Shown here: in pieces, positions 11,143 through 20,608 of the stretch | Layout: each line of letters starts with the position of its first letter | Numbering within the stretch: position 1 is the stretch's first letter | NCBI GenBank assembly: GCA_002104985.1 | Contig: MCGO01000224.1 | Coordinates: 1-59,474 of the forward strand | DNA length: 59,474 nt | Source: Rhizoclosmatium globosum | Taxonomy: Eukaryota; Chytridiomycota; Chytridiomycetes; Chytridiales; Chytriomycetaceae | Direction: 5' to 3' | The notes under the pieces: generated by a model | Seen by the model: the letters and a program-made list of their open reading frames with translations, nothing else | What the model was told of the DNA's origin: nothing | Database searches by the model: none | Position numbers and translations under genes: made by a program

Positions 11143-11682
11143 GTTGTTTGGTGGTGTTTTGCTTGAAGGTTTTGTAAGGCGTTGGTGATAACGGTGCAGA
11201 GAACGGACGAAGATGTTATTATTATGAAGGAAAGGAGAGAGGGCGGTGAATGGATTGTTATATTCTATTGGTACAAATGAGGACTTTATGATTATTGAAT
11301 GCGAGTGTGTGCTATCAAATAAATAGATTTACAAGCAGGATTTTTCCAGTCGCGTGCATTCCTTTGAAGTGACGCGCGGTATTGGAATTTTCCGACACAG
11401 AATTGTCAGATTCTGCGAAAACGTGTGGGCAAATGCGGTTCCCACTTGCTTGTTTTTTCTTTCTCAGAAACAACAGTGAGTAAATTTCCGCATCCCCACC
11501 CATTCATAGTGCTCGTATGCTTTCATGGTCCAGCATCGCTTCTTGCGGGATAGTTTATATGCAAGTGTCGATCTAGAAGCATCGTGCCGAGACAACCCCA
11601 CCTAAATTACCCAACTAACAACAAAGGCGTCAGCTTGAAGTACTCGCCTCAGCTGCATTCACTTCATCATCACATCATTCAC
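11143..11682. other. Intergenic region after DOT1
   Basis: 540 bp holding the DOT1 3' flank and the presumed promoter of the next gene. An in-frame run upstream of 11683 (from 11584) has no better start. No RNA gene or repeat was seen. Confidence 0.4.
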
Positions 11683-12716
11683 ATGATTTTATACCTAACA
11701 TCCTCCTCTCGCTCTTCTCTCCTCCGTCACTTTCCATCTCAAACAAAAAACAAAACACTGACAATTCTTTTCTCCAAACTAGTGTCCTCAAACATCTTTG
11801 TTTCCCCCGGGGTCCCTATCCCCAAAAGCTTTCTATCTATCACAAAAACCTCATCTTCATCATCATCAACACAATCACATTCCTCCACCCCTTCCGTATC
11901 TCGTCTGCCTTTGATTACATCACGCATCGCTACTCAACTCTCTTCACAGATTCCCATCTCACTTATTCCTGTTCCAGCCCCAATCACAATCTCAAAACTG
12001 AAACGAGCTCGTAAGCCATTCCTTCCATTCGTCCAAAATTCTAACGTCCATCTTCATCAGCCCTCCGCCTATCCCATACGACACAACTCGTATTCCCATC
12101 CTTTGCCCTCCCACAACCACCACCACAACCACAACCCCCACTCATCCCCCACCCATCAAAATGGCTTAAACACCTCCAAACCACACGCCGCTTCCAATTC
12201 GGTTCCGCATCCATCCCGGTAACATCACCCCTAAAAATCCAATCCTTCCTCCCCCGAAACCCCGCTTCGAGTGACGAAACTGTGTTGAAAATGAAGTGTT
12301 CCCGAGCGTGTCGAGAGATTCTTGAGAAGGCTTTGACGCCTGAACGGAGACGTCGTAGAGCGTATAATGAGCATATGTTGGAGTTTAGAAGGCGGTCTGA
12401 GAGTGCTTTGAGGAACGTGTGTGATGAGAATGTGAATGAGATCCATGAGATTGTCCGTGTTGAGAATGAGATTTTTGTTGGTGATGAGATTGTCAGAGGT
12501 GATGCTATTGATGCTGTGTCTGTTACTGGTGTGAATGAGATTCCCGTTGAGATTATTGAGATTCCAGTTGAGATTAGAAAACGAGTATTTGGTGGAGGAA
12601 AAAAAGTCAAGTTGGAGAAGAAAAAGGGTACATTGCGAAGAAGTGTGAGGATTGCATTGATGATGGTACAAAGTCCAAGAAGGTCGGCGAGATTGGCAGG
12701 ATTGAAGGCTGAATAG
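11683..12716 (+). CDS. Basic low-complexity protein, probably nuclear, unknown function
   Basis: Two exons, 11683-12010 and 12061-12716 (327 aa); the 50-nt intron (gtaagc...catcag) joins frames exactly. The N-terminal part is Ser/Thr-rich and the middle is Pro/Gln-rich. The C-terminal part has an Arg block ('ERRRRRAYNEHM'), an imperfect 'E-I' repeat ('NEIHEIVRVENEIFVGDEI', 'VEIIEIPVEI'), a Lys block ('GKKVKLEKKKG') and the end 'SPRRSARLAGL', an Arg-Ser-x-Arg-Leu tail often seen in chromatin-associated proteins. No domain recognised. A start 99 nt upstream (11584) would lengthen it; 11683 is the first ATG of the downstream run. Confidence 0.6.
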
Positions 12717-12847
12717 TAATTATGTAGATTGAGGAATGTGTATAGAATGTATATAGATGATAGAGTGTGGATGCATGTGCGTAATTAAATGTAAATAGTT
12801 GTACTCTTACTTTAATTGTTCTGGGCCATACTGTGATTGGGAACAGA

Positions 12848-14385
12848 CTAGAGTTCAGAAACAACTTTCACAACCGCGCCCGTCAACTTTCGCAGCTCCT
12901 CCTCCGTAATAATATACGGCGGCATCAAATAAACGAGTCTCCCAAATGGCCGCACCCACACACCAAGCTCCACAAACCGTTTCTGAATTTTCGCCATATC
13001 CACAGGCTCCTTCACTTCCACAACCCCAACACTCCCCAAAACACGTACATCCTTCACCCCACTAAACCCACGCGCAACCTCCAACTCCTTTTGCAATTGC
13101 CCCTCAATCCTCTTCACGTTCTCTTCCCAGCCACTCTCCATCAACAAAGCACAACTGGCCTCTGCAACCGCACACGCAAGTGGATTCGCCATGAACGTCG
13201 GTCCATGCATAAAACAACCTGCTTCACCTTTTGAAACTGTCTCTCCAACTTCCCTTGTCGCAATGGTAGCCGCCATTGTCATAGTCCCACCCGTCAACGC
13301 CTTCCCAATAGTCATGATATCAGGCGTGACATTCGACGGACACCATTCCGAGGCAAACAGTTTCCCTGTGCGTCCAAACCCAGTTGCAATTTCGTCGTGG
13401 ATGAGGAGCACGTTGTGTTTTTTGCAGAGGGCGTGGAGGTGTGTGATGTAGTGGGGGCTGTAGAAACGCATTCCACCGGCACCTTGGAGGATTGGTTCGA
13501 TGATGAATGCGGCTGAAGTTGAGGCGTATTTTGCGAAAGCTTCTTCGAGGGCGCGTTTGTCTGTTTCGAGGAGGGTTTGAGCGTTGAAGGGGGTTTGGGG
13601 AGGGGGAAGGAAAAGACGGTTTGGGAGGGTAGGACCGAATATGTTGTGCATTCCAGTGACTGGATAAGTAGTTGTTAATAGAATCTGAGGAGGTGTAAGG
13701 AAATGGTGGAAACAAACCTGGATCACAGACAGACATTGCATTCCAAGTATCGCCATGATAACCTCCTTTTACAGTCATAATATTGCACTTTTGAGGTTCC
13801 CCACGAGCAAAAGCGTATTGAATAGCCATCTTAAGCGCAACTTCGACCGACACCGACCCTGAATCTGCATAGAAGATGCAGTCAAGAGACGGGGGAAGCA
13901 TGGTGAGTAATCGCTTTCCTGTTTGATTCGTAGTTAAGTAGTTAGCACGGAATGTCTGGTGAATGTGATAAGGTACTCGCCCAGATTGACAGCGGGTCTG
14001 TGAGTAAGGCCTCCAAACATGACATGTGACATTGAGGCAGTTTGATTAGTGATTGCCTTGTTCAAAACAGGATTGTTGTCTGTCATTTAAAGAGTTCAAA
14101 CAATGTTCAGTTAAGCATCAGAGCACGTACATCCATGCACAGCGCACCACCACGACGACATTCCATCCACTGCTCAATTAATAATGAATTAATAAGAACC
14201 TTGTTCAATTGTCTTGTTGTACCAAGTTCTTCGCCAGTTTCCAAGTAGATTGTCGATGCATTTGCTCTTTCAACTGGAAAGACTGGAAGCGGCCTTGTAA
14301 GCGATGTGTATGGATGCCACAGATGCTGCCGGTCGAATGAAAGCGCCTCTTTTGTTGAAAAGTGGCGGGCGAGTTGTCGGTACAT
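12848..14385 (-). CDS. BIOA: Adenosylmethionine-8-amino-7-oxononanoate (DAPA) aminotransferase
   Basis: Five exons: 14385-14223, 14169-14131, 14079-13981, 13918-13718, 13659-12848 (437 aa). It is a class-III PLP aminotransferase: 'WHPYTSL', '[14 protein letters not shown]', '[13 protein letters not shown]', '[16 protein letters not shown]', '[12 protein letters not shown]' and 'IGKALTGG' with the PLP Lys around residue 287. Substrate-pocket words such as 'SSWW' and 'GYHGDT' mark the biotin enzyme. It makes 7,8-diaminopelargonate, the step before dethiobiotin. The N-terminus ('[15 protein letters not shown]') resembles a mitochondrial presequence. The intron after exon 3 seems to use a GC donor (gcgagt at 13980). 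The DUF1254 gene ends 76 bp upstream of this ATG on the same strand. Confidence 0.93.
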
Positions 14386-14461
14386 GTTTGGTGGTTTGTT
14401 TGGATCAGGGAGAGATTCGGATCAAAGATTAGTTGTTCCGCATTTATCGCATTTATCAAGA

Positions 14462-15910
14462 TTACAATAAAAGAGCAATAAATAACACCGCCATAGAAAG
14501 AGAAACTTGAACGATGCCGCCGGCTGAATACAAACCAGTTCCCGCGACAGGAACAATCCACGGAACAGGCCAGGAGTTGTTCACCACCTCCGCACGTGGC
14601 TGATAGAAACGAGCGATAAGGTAAAACTCGGCAGTGGCTGGTGTCGGCAACCAGTTCACATCTTTCTGGCTTGGTTTGTTTGTCTGGAGCTGGATGCGAT
14701 AAAATCCAGCAGAATTCTTGACCAAATCAGGAGAATGCGCACCAACAGCGTAAATACCAGCAGGATTTTGAATAAGACTACCGTTGGCGCCGTAGTAAGC
14801 CGTGACAGACCAAAAAGCATTTGCTGGAACGTCAGCTGGAAAGTCAATAGTGTAACTCATTGATCCCTTCAACACAGTTCCGGTGTTATCCAGCCTTCCG
14901 TTATAGTACACGGCATCTTCGTGAAGATTGCCGGCAATCGCGGTTGCAGCGATACTAGCCCTGAAGTAATAGTTTGTTCCGAATCTACCGAGAGAAGGGA
15001 ATGTCAACCAGTTGTTGTTTACAACAGAAAGAGACACTGGAGTCTTTACGGCAGCAACGGGATCACTGAGAGTCAACTGCTTCAACTGTGTATCAGTTCC
15101 AGATGCAACTTGAGCAAGAATAGTCGCAAACTGCGGAGAAATTTGAGACGTATTAAATCCGGATGCTGAGAGTCCAATCGGAGCAAATGGGGCAAGCTCA
15201 GAGAGGTTTGCAGGAGGACTTATAGCAACGAGGTTTCCGAGAACTTTCCAAAAGTAAAGAGGGTCACTAGCGTTCGTGTCTGATGGAATCAATGAGGATA
15301 CATCTTTTTTCGGGCTGGATGGGACGGTTTGCGTCAAAGTGAAAGTCTTGTAGATCGAGTGTGCGATGGCAAGGTCTGTATCGTTGAAGTAATACCTAGA
15401 TTTCGATATCAATATAATTCATATTCTCCAGAGAGTGAGAGAACCAACTCACTTGACTTCAGTGCGAGAGAGCAACCAAACAAGGTTCGTTGGAGATTGC
15501 AGAACAGCATCAAACCCAGATTCATCAGCGACCTTGGGACTGTTTGGCCCGTACACCAAGAACTTTCCTCCTCCGTTCGTTTTTGGGTAGTTTCTGCGAG
15601 ACGTTGAAGCAAATACGTTCGTGTATGCATCCATAAACTCAAACAGAATGTATCTGTCAACAACTGTCGTTGGAGCAGTGACAACTACTCCAGTTGTTGT
15701 CAAATCAATGAACGCTTGAGAATACAAGGTGTCATAGTTTGGCGTCACGATAGCCTGGCTGGTTGGAGTGGACAGCTGCTCCTGAGAGATCCATTCGTTC
15801 AAAGTGGCTCCCGCAGTTGCCAATGCAGATGCCGCTGTGAACCCAACTTGAACAATCGGATATCCCCAAATAGCTGCAGAAATTGCAACTGATGTTGCAT
15901 TGACACTCAT
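14462..15910 (-). CDS. DUF1254/DUF1214 protein, copy A
   Basis: Two exons, 15910-15453 and 15395-14462 (463 aa). The N-terminal half carries DUF1254 hallmarks: 'WGYPIVQVG', 'TPNYDTLYSQAFIDL', 'RYILFEFMDAYTNVF', 'GKFLVYGPN', 'SPTNLVWLLSRTEV'. The C-terminal half carries DUF1214 hallmarks: 'YTIDFPADVPANAFWSVTAYY', 'GIYAVGAHS' and 'RFYQPR', with a Pro-rich stretch before a hydrophobic end ('AVLFIALLL'). That tail could anchor the protein by GPI or a membrane helix, but no strong signal peptide is seen. The family is common in bacteria and known in large DNA viruses and some fungi; its biochemical role is not established. A tandem paralogue lies upstream. Confidence 0.88.
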
Positions 15911-16025
15911 TCGGGTTGCTTTTGTGAAAAGGTTTTAGGACACTACGTAAGATTCGTCAGCCAATGTCGCTGAAATTTACTTCAATAAACTCAAATCTCT
16001 TTCACATATTCATATTCTAATAAAA

Positions 16026-17515
16026 TCAAATGATAAACGTGAGCAAAGCTGCAATCAGCAAAAGTGAAACCTTGACAACATCTCCCGCAGAGTACAACCC
16101 AGTTCCAACGGGAGCAACAGGACTGTCTCCAGAACCAGAAATGGCACCATACTCAACAACAGTGACAATCCATGGAACTGGCCATGTGTTGTTCAACACC
16201 TCGGCACGTGGTTGGTAGAACCGCAGAATCAAGTAAAAGTCAGCAGAAGATGGAGTTGGCAACCAGTTGACATCATTTTGAGTTGGTTTACTGGATTGTA
16301 ACTGAACACGGTAGAACCCAGCCGAGTTCTGAACCAACGAAGGAGAATGCGATCCAACAGCATAAATCCCAGCTGCGTTCTGAATAAGCGTTCCATTCGC
16401 ACCGTAGTAAGCCGTGATGGACCAAAACGCGTCGGCCGGAATATCAACGGGGAAGTCAATCGTGTAACTCAATGTTCCCTTCAACACATTTCCATTGCTG
16501 TCAAGTCTTCCGCTATAATAAACAGCGTCTTCCTTCAGGTTTCCTGCGATGGCTGTGGCAGCGATCCCAGCTCTGAACCCGAAATTCACTCCAAACTTGC
16601 CCAAAGATGGGAACGTGACCCAGTTGTTGTTAATTTCCGAGAACGGAGATGGAGTCTTCACAGCTGCAACTGGGTCTCCCAACGTCAACTGTTTCAGTTG
16701 CTTGTCAGTACCAACTGCTACTTGAGCGAGGAGAGTTGCCAATTGAGGTGTAACCTGAGAACTGTTAAACCCTTTGGCAGAGATTCCGATGGGAGTGAAA
16801 GGAATTAATTCAGACAGGTTTGCAGGTGGGGTAAAGGTAATAAGTGTTCCAAGGACTTTCCAGAAGTAGAGTGGATCACTTGAATTCGTGCCAGATGGAA
16901 TCAACGCCGAAACACCCTTTTTAGGACTAGCAGATACAGTGGTGGTGAGGGTGAAGGTCTTTTGAATGGAATTGGCGATGGCAAGGTCTGTGTCATTGAA
17001 GTAATATCTGCTCTTTTTGTTAGTTGAAAGAGACTTCAGGTTGTGTGAACAACTCACTTGACTTCAGTACGAGAAAGCAACCAAACAAGATTCGTTGGAG
17101 CTTGCAAAACTGCGTCAAACCCAGACTCATCAGCGACCTTGGGACTGTTTGGCCCGTATACCAAGAACTTTCCTCCTCCGTTCGTTTTTGGGTAGTTACG
17201 ACGAGACGTTGAAGCAAAGACGTTCGTGTATGCATCCATAAACTCAAACAGAATGTATCTGTCAACAACTGTCGTTGGAGCAGTTACAACTACTCCAGTC
17301 GTTGTCAAATCAAGGAACGCTTGAGAATACAAGGTGTCATAGTTTGGTGTCACAATCGCCTGGTTCGTCGGAGTTGACAACTGGTCCTGCGAGATCCACT
17401 GATTCAAGGTTCCACCTGCAGTTGTCAACGCACCAGCCGCCGTAAGGCCGACTTGAACAAGTGGGTATCCCCAGATGGCTGCAGAAGCAGAAAGAACCGT
17501 TGCGTTTACACTCAT
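16026..17515 (-). CDS. DUF1254/DUF1214 protein, copy B
   Basis: Two exons, 17515-17058 and 17007-16026 (479 aa). The intron has the same position and phase as in copy A and exon 1 has the same length (458 nt), so this is a tandem duplicate. The motifs are the same ('TPNYDTLYSQAFLDL', 'RYILFEFMDAYTNVF', 'YTIDFPVDIPADAFWSITAYY', 'RFYQPRAEVLNNTWPVPW'). Copy B has about a dozen more residues ('EYGAISGSGDSPVAP') before the hydrophobic tail 'VSLLLIAALLTFII'. The space between the copies is 115 bp. Part of exon 1 is almost identical at DNA level to copy A. Confidence 0.88.
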
Positions 17516-18014
17516 TCTGTAGTATTCAGTAAAGACTTTTTTGTTCTGGCAGACAACTTTGAGAAGATTGGCGGTTTAAATGCGGACAGAAGTGCATCAT
17601 TTGCACGTGCGATAACAAATTTCCGATTTTCGTTCCTTTACGACGAAGGCTTGGAGATTTGTGTGAATGGCATCATCGCGATTTTTGAGATGGATATGAA
17701 ATTCAACACGAAAAGTAATTAACTTTGATAGCGGATCAGAATCAGATTTAAATTTTAATAACTTTTCTTTTTCCTTGGCACCAAAAAATACAATAATGAA
17801 CTACACTAATGTGACAATTTGTTACACTCTATCTTCGTAGTAAATTCCATAAACAAACTTTATAGTTTCAAAAAACATTGCAATTAAACACCATTTAGAA
17901 TATTTCTGCCTTACTGCTAGAAGGAAAGCAAATTATTTCTTGTTCATTCGTATTAAAAATAAGAAGCCGAATCTTCATAAGTTGAAATCAAGAAACCCCT
18001 GCACTGATAGAATG
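17516..18014. other. AT-rich intergenic region
   Basis: About 500 bp upstream of DUF1254 copy B, very AT-rich between 17740 and 18000. No gene, repeat array or RNA gene was seen. Confidence 0.4.
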
Positions 18015-18330
18015 ATATCAACACTTTTCTCATTCGACTGTTGAAACTGCGTCTATTCTAGTGTCTACTTCTGTTCGAAGTACCGTTTTGTCGACCACCA
18101 GGTCGACCACGTCCTCGAACCTTGCTCATGTAGCAGCTTCTCATTCGGCTACTTTCGCTTCCTCCACCGCCAAAACTACAACCGCTATCGCGTCAACCAC
18201 CACAGCCACAGTCCAAACCGCTGCCACTGCTTCCACTTCAAACACTGTTCAGATTAATGTTGTTGTAAGTGGTTGCGAGGCATCGATTGTGTCGTTCCTT
18301 GCCGTCGGACTTATTTTCGTCCTTTTTTGA
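18015..18330 (+). pseudogene. C-terminal relic of the surface-protein family
   Basis: An open run from about 18015 to the TGA at 18328-18330 encodes a Ser/Thr/Ala-rich stalk followed by 'TVQINVVV' and the hydrophobic end 'SIVSFLAVGLIFVLF'. The surface-protein gene at 605-3325 ends 'IIVSFFAAGLCLVLF', and another of its frames reads 'KTVQINVL' at the matching place. There is no upstream domain, so only the last part of a third family member remains. It ends about 100 bp before the converging cyclin gene. Confidence 0.6.
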
Positions 18331-18428
18331 TGAGGTTCTCTCACAAAGTTGTATTTTTCGTTTATATCCTATTTAGAGGTCATCGAATCCTCAGCTCTCT
18401 TTATTCTCGCCCAATCAAGCTCAAATAA

Positions 18429-19588
18429 TCACACCTTCTCCCCAACAATCGCCAATCGCATCTTCACTTCTCGTTCATGCACCTCTCCAACAAGTCCTTC
18501 AACAACCTCCATCACCCGTTCCCAGGACATCCCAAATGTCGAACAATACACAAAAATCCGTGATGGATCTGAATCGTGTCCTTCTGCGAGAAGGAATGCA
18601 GTGACGACACAAGCTGTAGCGATCTCTTGTGATGAGAATTGGAGGCAGAAGGGGTATCTGTAGGAATCGTTTGCGAGAGCCCATGCTGATTCTTTTATTG
18701 GTTGGGGTGCTGTTTATGTGGGGAGTGGATGGATGGACGAAGAAGGTTTAGTTCAAGTGAAGAGAGGGGAGAGACTGAGGGTGAGGGATGTTTTTGTGAT
18801 TCCATCCTTCTTCATCGATCAACTGTCCTTCCATTCAACGCTCAACTGCTCAATCAAACACACACACGAATCGATGGACTTCACTGATCAATACAAAGTG
18901 AACGAACCTCCAAATAGTTTACATAGCCGCAGAATCCATTCGTAAGGATAATCAATATTGACTTCCCAGCACAGTACATCCAGTAAGAGTTCTTCGTAAT
19001 ACATTATAGTGTCCCACCAGTTCTTAAACTGTGTTAAGTAAGAGAGTGTGTGTGTGTCAGTCAAACACAGTTTGGTTATACTACAGAGTGCCCCACCTCT
19101 TTTGAGTTCTCTTCCACTTTATGTGCATCATTTTTGAGAGCCTTTTGAGCAGCAATTGTAATGACTTGTCTGTGCTGACATTCAGAACCAAGACAACCAA
19201 CCAACGAAACGCACCTTAACCTCCTCCCCGTTTCCTCCACTTTCGTCGCCAAGTAAACCGCAGCGCCACAGACATCGTGGTACTTGTGTGTTTTGAAGGA
19301 CTCTCGTTGGAAGAAGCGATGCATAAACACTTGGGCGGTGGCAATGACAGCAGCGGGTCTAGTTCGTTGGGTACCAGCTGGTTTAGTATTAAACTACCTT
19401 CAATTCAAGTAAAAAGAAATGGGAACCTACAACTTCAAAGCAACGCCCATATTCGCAATAAACTTGGATCCTTTCGATCGGAGTTCGCGTTCATCTTCCA
19501 ATCGAATGTTTGAATGCACAACCGATGCTGGAAACCGCATTTCTTCGGCGCTGAATCGCCACGCGTTTTTGGGTGGAACAAGTGACAT
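18429..19588 (-). CDS. Cyclin T/K-type transcriptional cyclin (CDK9/Bur1-type partner)
   Basis: Five exons: 19588-19431, 19358-19215, 19169-19085, 19028-18908, 18709-18429 (262 aa), all in frame. First cyclin box: 'WRFSAEEMRFPASV', 'RSKGSKFIANMGVALKLP', 'IATAQVFMHRFFQRESFK', 'AAVYLATKVEETGRRLRQV'. Second: 'WWDTIMYYEELLLDVLCWEV', 'PYEWILRLCKL', 'SAWALANDSYRYPFCLQF', 'EIATACVVTAFLLA'. The pattern fits cyclin T/K/Pch1, which pair with a CDK that phosphorylates the RNA polymerase II C-terminal domain. The acceptor of exon 2 was placed at 19359 because it alone gives the expected LKLP-x-IATA link. The gene shares a 41-bp start-to-start gap with the next gene. Confidence 0.88.
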
Positions 19589-19629
19589 TGGTGGTTATGG
19601 TTTTGGTAGGTAAATAATAAATAGGAAAA
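19589..19629. promoter_or_regulatory. 41-bp bidirectional gap between cyclin and Abraxas-like starts
   Basis: The cyclin ATG (minus, 19588) and the next ATG (plus, 19630) are separated by only 41 bp, containing 'aaataataaatagg'. Both 5' leaders must therefore overlap or lie inside the neighbouring gene. Confidence 0.6.
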
Positions 19630-20553
19630 ATGGTTCAGAGTGTCCAAGTGTCCGGGCTTGTCCTTGCACAGATCAAGTACGATTTGCTGAATTCAGGTGG
19701 ATTGAGTAAAGGTGTCCTGGTGAGTGTATCTACATAGGTGGTGGTAGTTAGGGACCAGTGTTAACCAATCAACCAACCTAGTTGGGCCACTCTGCCTCAA
19801 TTACAACCAACCAGGTATCCTACCAGCCTACCTTAATACCTTAATACCTTAATAGCTACCCCAAACAACGCCTTACACGCATCCAACCAGACCACAGACG
19901 ACGCCGAGGACTCCACACGCACTCATTCGGTCCTTGTTCTCACTGGATTCGCACCTCTTTCGCACTTTGACTCGACAAAATCAAATGACTCAAATGACTC
20001 AATTGTCGGAATTTACTCGTTTCGAAAAGGAACAAGAATCGATGGAAAAGTCGTGTCTCTGAAGGAAGATGCTCTCTTGGAAGACTTGATTGAATCAGCA
20101 AATCAGAAAGATCGTGTTTTGATGCTGTTTACACTTGGTTTCGAAGGTACAACTCTGAATTGGGACTTTGTGGCCTTGTCGAAAAAGAGACCTGATCAAG
20201 AGTAAGTTCTGTAACTAATTACATCTGTTCTTACTCAATCATATCATAGATACACACGTATTCCAATCCAAATCACAAACTTGATCGAATCGACCCAATC
20301 CTCACACCCAGTCTTTCTCTCGTCCATCTCGAATCAGCCGTCTACTTCCCACCCATTCAACACTGTTCTTGCTCGTTTGGATCCAATGCGTCACGTCAAA
20401 GAATACGAATCAGTGTTGGAAGACAGTATGAAGATTCTTGGAAAAGAATTGGCAGCGTTGGAGGAAAGTGAACGTGAAGTTGTTGAACTTCGACGACGTG
20501 TTGCTGAAATCCGGAATGGATCCACTGCCGCTCCTTCTCCTTCCTTGCTGTAA
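19630..20553 (+). CDS. Abraxas-like MPN-domain scaffold (BRCC36 partner family), tentative
   Basis: Exons 19630-19719 (or -19723), 19782-19814, 19856-20201 and 20250-20553 (about 257 aa). The N-terminus 'VQVSGLVLAQIKYDLLNS', then 'LLG', a long gap, 'SIVGIYSFRKGTRIDGK', 'DRVLMLFTLG' and a C-terminal coiled coil from 'RLDPMRHVKEYESVLEDSM' follow the order of Abraxas/FAM175 proteins. Those are catalytically inactive MPN proteins that hold the K63 deubiquitinase BRCC36. No JAMM metal-binding motif is seen, as expected for Abraxas. The second exon join is not settled: the reading 'LGHSASITTN' looks best but is one base out of frame with exon 3, while a donor 4 nt later keeps frame. Short repeats ('accttaat' x3) precede exon 3. 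Confidence 0.55.
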
Positions 20554-20608
20554 AATTTCGTTCTCTTTTATTTCAAAATCTATTATGCATATATAAAAAA
20601 AACACAAA

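Noticed and set aside
12833..13234. His/Asn/Pro-rich plus-strand frame over BIOA
   Set aside because: Antisense shadow; BIOA on the other strand has full catalytic motifs.
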